Source: Dipodascopsis uninucleata var. uninucleata (lineage: Eukaryota; Ascomycota; Lipomycetes; Lipomycetales; Lipomycetaceae). From it: DNA of 64,000 nt. The first letter of the stretch is position 1, and the number at the start of each line of letters is the position of its first letter. Location: positions 310,001 through 374,000 of the forward strand of contig JAJLTO010000002.1 in assembly GCA_030568195.1 (NCBI GenBank), in the 5' to 3' direction. This document shows, in pieces, positions 48,897 through 58,802 of this stretch. The position numbers and the translations under genes were made by a program. A model generated the notes under the pieces. That model saw only the letters and a program-made list of their open reading frames with translations, did no database searches and had not been told where the DNA came from.

Positions 48897-49447
48897 TTAC
48901 GTATATTCTATAGCTTACGTTTATTATATACAGGTTAAAGCATGTTACTATGTTGAAACCTAGTGGTTGTATTGTGGAAGCAGTAATCGACTGGCACTAT
49001 TAAACCCAGGTTTATGGGTGGACAATTCTCAAGGCCAGGAACAGAAGCTGACTAGCCGGGTCTGTCAAAGATGCTGTCGAATACTGTTTACATATTAACA
49101 AATAAGTAGTATATTTGCTGAATGATATCTTTGTGCGGTTATGAGTAAAACGTTAATAATCGGATGTTAGAAGATCCGAGATGCGTAACGCACAATGGCT
49201 CGCTAAAACGTGAAAAGTGAATACGGCAAAGCAAACTCGCCTAAAGCGCGATTAGAGAATTTTAGCCCAAGAGAAGTAGTTCGATGCCTGTAAAATGCGG
49301 TAACAACCTTAACGCCGTCGTATTTGGAATTTTTCTGAAGCATCAGGCGCGTGAGTATACGTACATATTCCACAATGTTAAGTATGCACACTCTCACTGA
49401 AGTCCTCACAAAGCTTGTTTTATATACATCCGTACAAACAAAACATA

Positions 49448-49469
49448 TGTATATATATATATATATATA
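49448..49469. repeat. (TA)n microsatellite
   Basis: About eleven TA dinucleotides in noncoding DNA upstream of the ABC transporter. Confidence 0.85.
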
Positions 49470-49591
49470 CTTTCGTATATATAAAGAACGATTTGACAAA
49501 TAATGTGATAGAGTTTACTTACAGATATACAGGTCTACTATATTTTGATCTCTGGGGATAAGATAGTTCCGACGCCACAGGATTCCTAAAT

Positions 49592-49712
49592 TTATCTAGA
49601 CCTTTTTCGCAAATTTCGCCTATAGAGGAAAAAAACAATAACGGATTAAGAGTTATCTAGAACTTTTTCGCAAGTTTCGCCTGTACAGGAAAAACCATAA
49701 CGGAATTAAGAG
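49592..49712. repeat. 60-bp tandem duplication in the ABC-transporter promoter
   Basis: Two adjacent copies, 49592-49652 (61 bp) and 49653-49712 (60 bp), agree at all but a few positions. Each copy runs TTATCTAGA, CTTTTTCGCAA, TTTCGCCT, AGGAAAAA, ATAACGG, ATTAAGAG. The 3' end lies about 300 bp upstream of the transporter start, so each copy could carry a regulator site (for instance around TTTTTCGCAA). No coding potential. Confidence 0.85.
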
Positions 49713-49840
49713 AATACTCAGGGTCAAATAGAATGCGACATTTACTATAATAAAATCGTTCAGCTGTCTACTATTTATTAACTTTTCCAGGGAGATTATA
49801 TAGATATTTCGAGCATCAAATTCATATGCTTTAAGATATA

Positions 49841-49870
49841 GATATATATCTATATATATCTATATATATC
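49841..49870. repeat. TATATATATC decamer repeat
   Basis: Three near-identical 10-bp units in tandem, 140 bp upstream of the transporter ATG. The unit contains TATATA and could act as a TATA region. Confidence 0.7.
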
Positions 49871-50009
49871 TGCAAGTTTAGTTGTTCTGAAGTTTTAAAA
49901 TAGTACTGCACTCAGGAGGAAAATACTCTTATAAATTTCACGTATATCATCTTCTATTATTCTGTGGTTGGCTCGTCTACGATACAGTCTGTACTAAGAC
50001 TTCGTCAGA

Positions 50010-53000
50010 ATGCAGCGATCAGAGGACAAGTCTTCGATAAATATGGAGAAGTCGAACGTGGATACGACGAGGGAGATGGCTACACTAACTGAGAGTCGCT
50101 CCTCTGGATATAACGAGAAGGAGCAGAATAAAGCTGGCTTAAAGGATGATGCTGAGGTAGACCACTACGCTCTTCTGCCACCAGATGAAGCTAACTTACT
50201 GCGACGGCAGATCCATATTGATGAGCCTAAGCCTCGATTTCTTAATTTTTATCGATACTCGACTAAATTCGATATCTTCATGTTTTTCATCGGTGGTGCT
50301 GCTGCTATCATCGGTGGTATATTACTTCCTCTCATGACAATTATATTTGGCGCTCTTACTCAGACGTTCACGAATTACTTTCTAGGACAAGTTACCAAAG
50401 CCCATTTCAATCACGAGGTTTCAAAATACGCGCTCTATTTCGTGTATCTGGGCATCGGGCAGCTTGTGTTTACCTGTACTTCTACCTTCATTTTCATAGA
50501 CAGAGGTGAGGTTTTGTCGTCGAGAATTCGTCAGCGTTATCTGTCTGCAACGTTGCGTCAGAACATTGGTTATTTCGATAAACTTGGATCTGGTGAAATT
50601 ACTTCCAGAATCACCTCAGACACTAATCTTGTGCAGGAGGGAATGTCTGAAAAGGTCAGTCTTGTCTTGAATGGCCTGGCGACGTTTATTACTGCGTTCG
50701 TCGTTGGCTTTATCAAGTCGTGGAAGCTCACATTGATCATGTGTAGTGTCGTTCTAGCAATCGTCCTTACACTTGGCACTTTGTCAAAATTCATGGTTAG
50801 GTTCTCTGGAAAGTCTTTGGAAGGATATTCAGTTGGTGGAACTATAGCAGAAGAAGTTTTCGCAAGTGTCAGAAACGTGCATGCTTTCGGAGCGCAGCAT
50901 CGTTTGGCGAAGGAGTATGATAGGTATCTTGACATTACCGAACATTGGGGATTAAGACAAAGTCTCATTTTCGGTCTTATGATAGGATTGCTCTGGTTTT
51001 ATGTTTACTGTAACTATGCTCTTGGATTTTGGCAAGGATCTAGATTCCTTGAGCGAGACGATATTTCTGTTGGAGGTATTATTTCAGTATTGATGTCATC
51101 CTTGATCGGTGCTTTTTCTATGGGTACGACTGCTCCTAATTTTACCAATATTACTAATGGAATTACTGCTTGTGCCAAAATTTATGCCACCATTGATAGG
51201 GTTCCTGCTGTTGATGCTACTTCTGACTCTGGGGATTCATTAGCTACAGTTAATGGAGATATCGAATTGAAAAATGTTAAGTTCATCTATCCATCTCGTC
51301 CTGATGTTACTGTTCTAGAGGATATGAATCTTCAAATTGAAGCTGGAACGACAGTGGCACTTGTTGGTGCTAGTGGATCTGGCAAGAGTACAATTATTGG
51401 ATTGCTTGAGAGATTTTATCTTCCTGTGAAGGGAACCATTACTTTGGATGGTCATGATATTTCTACTCTTAATGTACGTTGGCTACGACAGCAGATCGCT
51501 CTCGTCTCCCAAGAACCAACCTTATTTGCCTGTTCAGTGTATGAGAATATTTCCTACGGATTAATTGGAACTGAATATGAAAATGCGTCAGATGACGTGA
51601 AGCGTAAATTAATTATCGAAGCATGTGAGCAAGCTAATGCTTGGGACTTCATCCAGACTCTCCCTGAGGGACTAGAGACAAATGTTGGTGAACGTGGTTT
51701 CTTGATGTCTGGTGGCCAGAAGCAACGTATTGCAATCGCAAGAGCGATTGTTAGCAATCCTAAAATTTTGCTGCTCGATGAGGCTACATCAGCTTTGGAC
51801 ACTAAGAGCGAAGGTATTGTGCAAGATGCCCTGGACAGAGCATCGCAGTCTCGAACAACAATAGTCATTGCTCATAGGTTGTCAACAATTAAGGATGCCG
51901 ATAAGATTATTGTTATGTCTAAGGGTATGATTGTAGAGCAGGGTACTCATAATGAGCTTCTTGATAGAAAAGGAATGTATTACAATTTGGTAGAGGCTCA
52001 GAAAATTTTTAAGCGTAATTCAGATGAAGATGGCGAGAATGGAACGGAAGAAATGAAGTTGGAGTTACATGAAGATTCCAACATCGTTGACATAATGCGG
52101 ACAAAGTCTGTTCAATCTGTTTCAAGTCAAGCATTAAAGCATATTAACAAAGCGCCTGAGAGAACATATAGCATCTGGCAGCTAATCGTTATGCTCAATG
52201 AATTCAGTAAACCAGAGAAGTGGTTCATGGTCTTGGGCGTCTTTGGCGCTTTCATCAATGGTGTGGCGTATCCTGTGATGTCTGTATTATTTGCTAAGTG
52301 TATCGTCGCTTTTGAAGTATATCCATCTATGTATCCTCATATGCGATCTCAGATTAATATGTTCTCTGGTTTTTATTTTCTGCTTGCAGTTGTTGAGGGA
52401 TTTGCTCATATTATCTGCGTTGGTTCTCTTGGTTTCGTTGGTCAAAGATTAATTCATAGAATCAGATATGAAAGTTTTCGACAAATGCTGAGACAAGATA
52501 TAAGTTATTTTGATCGTCAAGAAAATACTACCGGTGCGTTAACTAGTACTTTGTCGAAGGATGCACAGAGTGTTGAAGGACTTAGTGGTGCCACACTGGG
52601 TCAAATCATCAATTCTATAGTTACAATTATTGTTGGTATTATTTTATCTCTTAGCGTTGCATGGAAACTAGCTTTGGTCTGCACAGCTTGTATGCCAATT
52701 TTGATTGGATGTGGCTTCATTAGATTCTGGATTCTTGCAAAATTTCAGGAACGAGCTAAGAAATCGTATGATGATTCTGCTAGTTATGCTTGTGAATCAG
52801 CATCAGCTATTCGAACTGTCGTTTCTCTTACCAGAGAAGAAGGTGTACTTAAAAAGTATACCGACGCAGTCGAGTCACAAGTTACCAGCGGTAGGTGGGC
52901 TTCCTTCAAATCAGCTTTTCTTTATGGTTGCTCTCAAAGCTTAGCATTGTTTGTGATGGCTCTTGGCTTCTGGTTTGGTAGTACTCAACTTGCATCTGGA

Positions 53001-53939
53001 AAACTTGGAACCACGCAGTTTTTCATCACTTTTTCGGCTCTCATTTTCGGAGCTCAATCTGCTGGTACTGTGTTCTCTTTTGCACCTGATATGGGTAAAG
53101 CTAAGCAAGCAGCTATAAACATACATAAACTTTTTGACTCGATCCCCTTAATTGATTCATGGAGCGATGAAGGTATTGTTCCAGAGACTGTCACAGGTGA
53201 CATTGAATTTAAAGATGTTCATTTCAGATATCCAACTCGACCTGAAGTTCCTGTATTACGTGGCTTGGACTTAACTATCAAGAGCGGTCAGTATGTTGCA
53301 CTGGTCGGTTCATCAGGTTGTGGTAAAAGTACTACTATTAGTTTAATCGAGTCTTTCTATAGCCCCTTATCTGGGCAAATTCTTCTTGATGGAGTGGACA
53401 TTGCATCATTGAACGTTACTGCATACCGTGAGCATATTGCTCTAGTATCACAGGAGCCAACTCTGTACGCTGGTTCTATAAAATATAATATCAAGCTTGG
53501 TGCCAGCCGTGATGTCACTGATGAAGAAATAATTGAAGCTTGTAAGCAGGCTAATATCCATGACTTCATTACGTCACTTCCTGATGGCTACGATACTCTT
53601 TGTGGAAGTAGAGGTGCGCTTCTTAGTGGTGGACAGAAGCAGCGTATCGCTATTGCTCGAGCTTTGATTCGTCAGCCTAGAATCTTACTTTTGGATGAGG
53701 CCACCTCAGCTCTGGATAGTGAATCTGAAAAGATTGTACAAGCTGCCTTGGACGCTGCAGCGAAAGGTCGTACTACAATTGCCGTTGCTCATAGGTTAAG
53801 TACTATTCAAAATGCAGATGTTATATATGTGTTTGAAAATGGTAAGATTCTTGAGTCCGGTACTCATCAAGAGCTTATTGATATGAAATCGAAGTATTAC
53901 GAACTGGTCAAATTACAGGCTTTAGAGCGTAATGCCTAA
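50010..53939 (+). CDS. full-size ABCB (P-glycoprotein/Pmd1/Ste6-like) ABC transporter
   Basis: Full-length exporter with TMD-NBD-TMD-NBD layout, 1309 residues, single exon. A charged N-terminal tail precedes TMD1 (about 85-380). NBD1 has Walker A GASGSGKST near 454, a Q-loop VSQEPTLF, signature MSGGQKQRIAIARA near 565, Walker B ILLLDEATSALD near 586 and the His switch IVIAHRLST. TMD2 spans about 740-1030. NBD2 has GSSGCGKST near 1100, VSQEPTLYA, LSGGQKQ near 1205 and a second LLLDEATSALD. Both ATP sites look catalytic, as in human ABCB1 and fission-yeast Pmd1; Ste6-type pheromone export is an alternative. The signature of NBD1 begins with Met, not Leu. The 5' side has a 60-bp tandem duplication and a decamer repeat. 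Convergent with SWI5, with 251 bp between stops. Confidence 0.95.
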   Translation: MQRSEDKSSINMEKSNVDTTREMATLTESRSSGYNEKEQNKAGLKDDAEVDHYALLPPDEANLLRRQIHIDEPKPRFLNFYRYSTKFDIFMFFIGGAAAIIGGILLPLMTIIFGALTQTFTNYFLGQVTKAHFNHEVSKYALYFVYLGIGQLVFTCTSTFIFIDRGEVLSSRIRQRYLSATLRQNIGYFDKLGSGEITSRITSDTNLVQEGMSEKVSLVLNGLATFITAFVVGFIKSWKLTLIMCSVVLAIVLTLGTLSKFMVRFSGKSLEGYSVGGTIAEEVFASVRNVHAFGAQHRLAKEYDRYLDITEHWGLRQSLIFGLMIGLLWFYVYCNYALGFWQGSRFLERDDISVGGIISVLMSSLIGAFSMGTTAPNFTNITNGITACAKIYATIDRVPAVDATSDSGDSLATVNGDIELKNVKFIYPSRPDVTVLEDMNLQIEAGTTVALVGASGSGKSTIIGLLERFYLPVKGTITLDGHDISTLNVRWLRQQIALVSQEPTLFACSVYENISYGLIGTEYENASDDVKRKLIIEACEQANAWDFIQTLPEGLETNVGERGFLMSGGQKQRIAIARAIVSNPKILLLDEATSALDTKSEGIVQDALDRASQSRTTIVIAHRLSTIKDADKIIVMSKGMIVEQGTHNELLDRKGMYYNLVEAQKIFKRNSDEDGENGTEEMKLELHEDSNIVDIMRTKSVQSVSSQALKHINKAPERTYSIWQLIVMLNEFSKPEKWFMVLGVFGAFINGVAYPVMSVLFAKCIVAFEVYPSMYPHMRSQINMFSGFYFLLAVVEGFAHIICVGSLGFVGQRLIHRIRYESFRQMLRQDISYFDRQENTTGALTSTLSKDAQSVEGLSGATLGQIINSIVTIIVGIILSLSVAWKLALVCTACMPILIGCGFIRFWILAKFQERAKKSYDDSASYACESASAIRTVVSLTREEGVLKKYTDAVESQVTSGRWASFKSAFLYGCSQSLALFVMALGFWFGSTQLASGKLGTTQFFITFSALIFGAQSAGTVFSFAPDMGKAKQAAINIHKLFDSIPLIDSWSDEGIVPETVTGDIEFKDVHFRYPTRPEVPVLRGLDLTIKSGQYVALVGSSGCGKSTTISLIESFYSPLSGQILLDGVDIASLNVTAYREHIALVSQEPTLYAGSIKYNIKLGASRDVTDEEIIEACKQANIHDFITSLPDGYDTLCGSRGALLSGGQKQRIAIARALIRQPRILLLDEATSALDSESEKIVQAALDAAAKGRTTIAVAHRLSTIQNADVIYVFENGKILESGTHQELIDMKSKYYELVKLQALERNA

Positions 53940-54190
53940 GGTATATATCTTAATAATGTTCACATCAAAATTTAAATCTGCTTAAGTTTGTGTTTATTAT
54001 TCTTTCTCTTTTCTCGTGTAAACCCTATTTAGGATGGTAATGTTATGTTAATTTAAGAGTTCCGGTATGCAATACGTAAAATTTTCTGTACAGCAAAATA
54101 TAATTAATATATTATATAATTTTCATTTGGATCGGTTCATGTATGGTTTTTATTAGCGAAGTCCGTCTTGTACCTGACTCAGGCGATATT

Positions 54191-55101
54191 CTAATCTTCG
54201 ATTTCAACTCCATAATCGGCCATGACGTCTGCTACGCGAACGCCTTTGGTATCCGCAATCTGTAAATAAAAGTGAGGTTAGTTGTTAAGTTCTTACAACT
54301 AATGATATATTATAATTTACCATTCCTAGTAGACCAAGAGCGATATCTCGTATATCATTGTAGTCCTTAAGAAGTCTAATATGTCTTTTAATAGTTTGAT
54401 TAGGATCGGGGTTCCTAGATTTTAGATATATGACATGTAAGCTTTTGGCATAGAACATTAACGAGTTGTACATACTTGAGCTTCTGAATCCAGTCATTAT
54501 ATTCTTGTTGCAGTTCGCTTAATTTGCTCTGCTTCTCTTCGATCCTCCGCTTTATAACCGCCTCTTTGGCTTCTTTCATACTGAGAGGATCTACTGTGGT
54601 ATTCAAAGCTGTAGATAGCACACAACACGAATCTTTTTTGTAGTTCTGAGCAGTTGAATTGAGATCATCTATCTGTCCTTTGGTATCATTTGATGGACTC
54701 TGCTTGTCTATGGTATCGCCTGATTCAGTATGATCACTAAGTCCAAGTTGATTATAGTCAATATCGGTATCAACGTCGGTATCGGAATCGTTATTGGTAT
54801 TTGAATTCAAATCAGCTGTTGTTATTTCTGGCTTAGAATGTATAATATTACGGGCGTTTTGTTCTTCGCCTTTATTATGCGTATGATTTTCTATAATTTC
54901 CGATTTTCCAAGTGCCTGAGAAACAATAAAACTTGACTGCTGTGGCGTCTCGCTTGTAACAGCTTCTTTTTTCTTCCCGTCTGTTGCATTTTCTGAGTCC
55001 ACCTTCTCATCAGTAAGCCTCTCAGATTCGAAATTGCCAGCGCTGCTACGATCACCTAGATCGAGAACAATCTCTTCAAGAGGTTCAGTTTCTCTAGTCA
55101 T
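54191..55101 (-). CDS. SWI5: SWI5/SAE3 recombination mediator with long N-terminal extension
   Basis: Small partner of Sfr1/Mei5 that helps load and stabilise Rad51/Dmc1 filaments. Three exons: 54476-55101, 54321-54414 and 54191-54259, total 789 nt, 262 residues. The Swi5 domain is the last ~85 residues: EEKQSKLSELQQEYNDWIQK joined to LKNPDPNQTIKRHIRLLKDY and NDIRDIALGLLGM, then IADTKGVRVADVMADYGVEI ending in ED. This coiled-coil plus VxxxxxxYGxxxxD end is diagnostic. The first ~175 residues are acidic, Ser/Thr/Asn-rich and apparently disordered; yeast Sae3 and fission-yeast Swi5 (about 85-90 residues) lack them, whereas some animal SWI5 proteins also carry an extension. The introns are short (61 nt each). 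Confidence 0.9.
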
Positions 55102-56238
55102 CGTAACTATATTTTTCTAGAGTTACACTGGTAGAAGACTATATCTCACTCGATGGCACTTCGACAGAATGTGCTGAATGAATTGGCTGATTTGTGTTCA
55201 GATACAAGCTTCACGGTCTGCTGCGCAAACAGGCTGCGCATAACGCGATTTTTTTTTATTCGTGGATCGATCGCGTTTACCCTAATCAATATGGAATGTA
55301 CCGATGCTTACCTTTGAACTGTCTACTTTCAGGAACGGCTCTTATATTGTATGTATCCTGGCAGTTCAAGGTACCTGCACTCTTTGATTATTATGTTAGT
55401 TTTTGTAATAGACTGTACTATATTGCTTGAATCGCATAGGTTATCTCAACTCTACTGACAAACAACGAGGAAATAACATTATTCTGAATTAACAGCGTAT
55501 CATTGATAGTGGGTGCAGAGGGTCATACTATTTAGGGAAGATCCATAATAAATGCAGCTATTATTACAGGAATACAAGTAGATAGCTGTAACATTACTGT
55601 AGAATACTTAAGAATCGAGTAAATTAGTGGTCAAAAGACGTACTATACTGCTCTACCAGCTAGAGTCCTAAGCCGCACGCCGATGACTTCGAGGAAATTA
55701 ACTATGGAAATAAGGAATGTTACCAGAGAGAAGTCACTGCTCTTGGCCCATCAGTATTTTCTTCCATTAATTCTATAATCCACATAATATTGGGTCAAGA
55801 TTACTAGTCTCGACTATTAATTGCAGATTATATATCTCGTTGCATATATTCGAGGGTACCTCAGTATTAGCTAATTTTCTATCACCAACAATATCGTATT
55901 TAAGCTGCTTCTTAGTTAACCCATCAGGATATTGTGGATGCAACATCGCGTGCTCGTGCATTTCAGACAGTAAATAAAGTGTGTTTATCCTTTAGATTTA
56001 TAAGACGATTGAATTGACTGGCTGAGAATTTGAATCGGTGCTTTTTAGAAGCTCAAAGGGAAGAATTTACCTTTCTATAACATACTAGTGACTACGGTGC
56101 GTTATTTTTGAGTATATACACGGCCACTCTGCGTATGTGATTCCTAAATACCTTAAACTAATAGACATATTAAATATATAGATCGTGAACACTCCGACAG
56201 CTCAAGAAGCATATAATATTTGTATATAGCATGCTGCG
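55102..56238. other. divergent intergenic region, SWI5 / SMP3
   Basis: 1.1 kb with no gene that I can support. A 62-codon minus-strand frame at 55773-55961 has no known family. A stretch near 55655-55695 looks slightly like part of a tRNA on the minus strand, but it lacks a T arm. Confidence 0.5.
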
Positions 56239-58187
56239 ATGTTATCTTGGCGACTAACTTACTTGATTTTACTGATCATTCGACTGTATTATACTATTTC
56301 GCCTTCATACATCCACCCCGATGAGCATTTCCAAGGTCCGGAGGTTCTTGCGGGTAAGTCAGAAACTAGATATCAATAGTAATGGGCAAAGCTATATATT
56401 ATTAATAACATTTTCCTACCACTCTGATTGTGTTGATACTAATAACTTTTGTTGATGAAAGGCGAGATATTTGGATGGAAAGTCACGAAGACATGGGAAT
56501 TCACGAGTGAGCATCCAATTAGGAGTATATTACCTCTTTGGCTCGGATACGGTTTACCGATGACTATTTTAAGGTGGATATTTGGAAGTACGTCGTTATG
56601 CTGGTTATTGACGTGAGAAAACGTTCTCGAACGAGACGAGTGCGTACTAACTGCTGGTTATTCAATAGTGTCCGTTAGTCCAGTAATAGCATACTATGCG
56701 GTTCGCATATTTTTCTTTATAACTTCATTCTCAATCGGTACAGCCACGCTTTTTATAACAAATTCTTGATAAGACTGATTTTGCATTTATATCTAATAAC
56801 TTTTATAGAGGACTGGGCAATTCAAGAGCTAGGTACTACACCAAATGTCAAAGCGAGGTACTTGCTTTACGTTGCCAGCTCGTATGTAACTTGGACATAT
56901 CAGACACATACATTTTCCAATTCAATAGAAACTATGATTCTGGCATGGAGTCTAGTTCTGATAAAACGAATCTCATTGAAGAATTTTGGTCCTACTTCGC
57001 ATTTTTGGTCATGCTGTCTCCTTGGAGCTCTTGTTGCAATTGGCACATTCAATCGAATCACCTTTCCAACGTTTCTCGTATTGCCGTCATTGTATTTATT
57101 TCCGAGATTTATAAAGTTTCCTTCAACAGTTCTGATTATTGGTGTATGTTTTGCGATTACTAGTGCGGTAGCTGTCTATATTGACACGAAATTTTACATG
57201 TCTAAGACTATTGTTCTGACTCCTCTGAACAATCTTCTATACAATTTTCAGACAGATAATCTAGCAAAGCATGGTCTTCATCCACGATATACGCATGTCC
57301 TAATCAATCTGCCCTTATTACTTGGTCCATATTTACTATTCATAAGGCCACGATTATCAATTGCATTTCTTTCGGCTTGTTCTGGAACCCTTATACTTTC
57401 TTTCTTCAAACATCAAGAAGCTAGATTTTTGTTGCCAGCAGTACCTCTCTTTCTGACTAGAGTTTCCTTACCTTCCTTCTCTGGAAGGAGGAAGCCTTGG
57501 AAGACTCTAATAATTATGTCTCTAGCAATGTATAATATTGTGCTTGGAACAATATTTGGGATATTGCATCAAGGCGGAGTAGTCCCAGTACAGGCATTTT
57601 ATATCGCGCCTCGTACACTCACTATACGTGATGTTGTCTGGTGGAAAACGTATTCTCCTCCAGACTGGCTGTTGGGAAATGATGCTGAGTTCACGCACCA
57701 TGGCGGTGTCAGCTCATCGTCTGAACTTTCTGATCTGGAATCAAACGCAGATTTGAGTGGTCCAGTACAAGGGATTAGGACATGGGATTTAATGGGCTCC
57801 GATATTTCTGTTGTAGAGAAGCTTATTTTGGACCTAATAGAATCTAAGTCAAGACTTTTGGAAGATTCTATTGATCCGATAAGCTTAGATCAAAACAACT
57901 CCATTTTATTTGTTGCTCCACTTAGCGCGAAGGGCTTACATAAACTAATAGATAACCGTGACTTTCCATACTATCTTTCTCTTGAATGGAAGTATCTGCG
58001 ACATGTCAATCTTGATGATATAGGATGCGACCTTGAAGATTATGTAAATAGTCAAAGTAACGACTCTGGTAGTCTTGCGCTTGACGAGCTCAAGGAGCTG
58101 AGTCTTATTCAAAAGGTGAAAATCTGTGCAATACAGAATAGACCTGGTATCGGCGTTTGGAGAATTGAGTTACGTGACTACAAATGA
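56239..58187 (+). CDS. SMP3: SMP3/PIGZ-like GPI mannosyltransferase 4
   Basis: ER membrane dolichol-phosphate-mannose-dependent enzyme that adds the fourth, side-branch mannose to GPI precursors, essential for GPI anchoring in yeast. Four exons, 56239-56353, 56462-56587, 56669-56737 and 56809-58187, give 562 residues, in the family range. The luminal catalytic motif is [10 protein letters not shown] (residues about 29-38), followed across intron 1 by [17 protein letters not shown], the GT22 family hallmark. [20 protein letters not shown] is another strongly conserved block. Many hydrophobic segments occupy the middle, with [16 protein letters not shown] near the expected place. The start was set at the second nearby ATG because the first (56231) runs into a stop. 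A frame that starts at 56766 is a truncated version that misses exons 1-3. Convergent with the 998-residue gene. Confidence 0.93.
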
Positions 58188-58802
58188 TTCTACTTAGAAC
58201 ATAGATTAGATTTGAACTACAATACTTCATAATAGCATTTATTATGTAGTTAATATCACTGTCACTTGTATATAAGGAGAGGGAATGATTTGGAATTCAA
58301 AATGAAGCCTGATAGAAATATTATTTTCGCGGCGTTGCTCAAAGAACCAAATCTTAAAATGCTTGAATACTTTATATATAGCTCTTTAACATAATAAATA
58401 TGCGATACTTTTTAAAATTACGTCAAAAAAACTGTTGAATTAATCAAAAACTACAAATACTGAGACTAAGGAACGTTAATATATATTGGCTTATACGATA
58501 TCAAGTTTTATATAGTGAATGCTGAATGTTCGCCTTCTGGAGGGTCTGTACTATTAATAAAACTTTCTATTAAGCAATTAAGACTTATTTTCTTCGTACA
58601 TGTCACTGTGTGCCTTAGCAGTTCATAAATTTTGATCATAGGCAGATAGAACGATTGGATTGTAATATGAGAATAATTTAATTTATGGTTTAATTAATAA
58701 ATTACATTCTAGAAGAGACATTCATTAATTATGTATGTAATGATGCTGGTGAGCGTGCAGTAACGGTTGCTGAATATATTGCATGTAGTGCTGCGAATGT
58801 TC
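58188..58802. other. convergent intergenic region downstream of SMP3
   Basis: 615 bp, very AT-rich, between two stop codons; it presumably holds two 3' untranslated regions. Nothing else is seen. Confidence 0.55.

Larger units (their letters stand above)
48194..50009. other. divergent intergenic region, RPL39 / ABC transporter
   Basis: 1.8 kb that separates the RPL39 promoter from that of the ABC transporter. On the RPL39 side are two CCCTAA-type boxes. In the middle are a 9-bp perfect inverted repeat and a (TA)n run. On the transporter side are a 60-bp tandem duplication and a decamer repeat, each listed separately. The short frames here match nothing I know. Confidence 0.6.

Noticed and set aside
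55640-55700. Possible tRNA on the minus strand (TAGCTGGTAGAGC and a CTTTTGA loop-like string)
   Set aside because: There is an A-box-like D arm, but no acceptor-stem pairing, no uridine at the expected position 8 and no TTCRA-type T arm within the right distance.
55773-55961. 62-codon minus-strand frame between SWI5 and SMP3
   Set aside because: It has reasonable composition but no family match that I know, and no splice partners that I could find.
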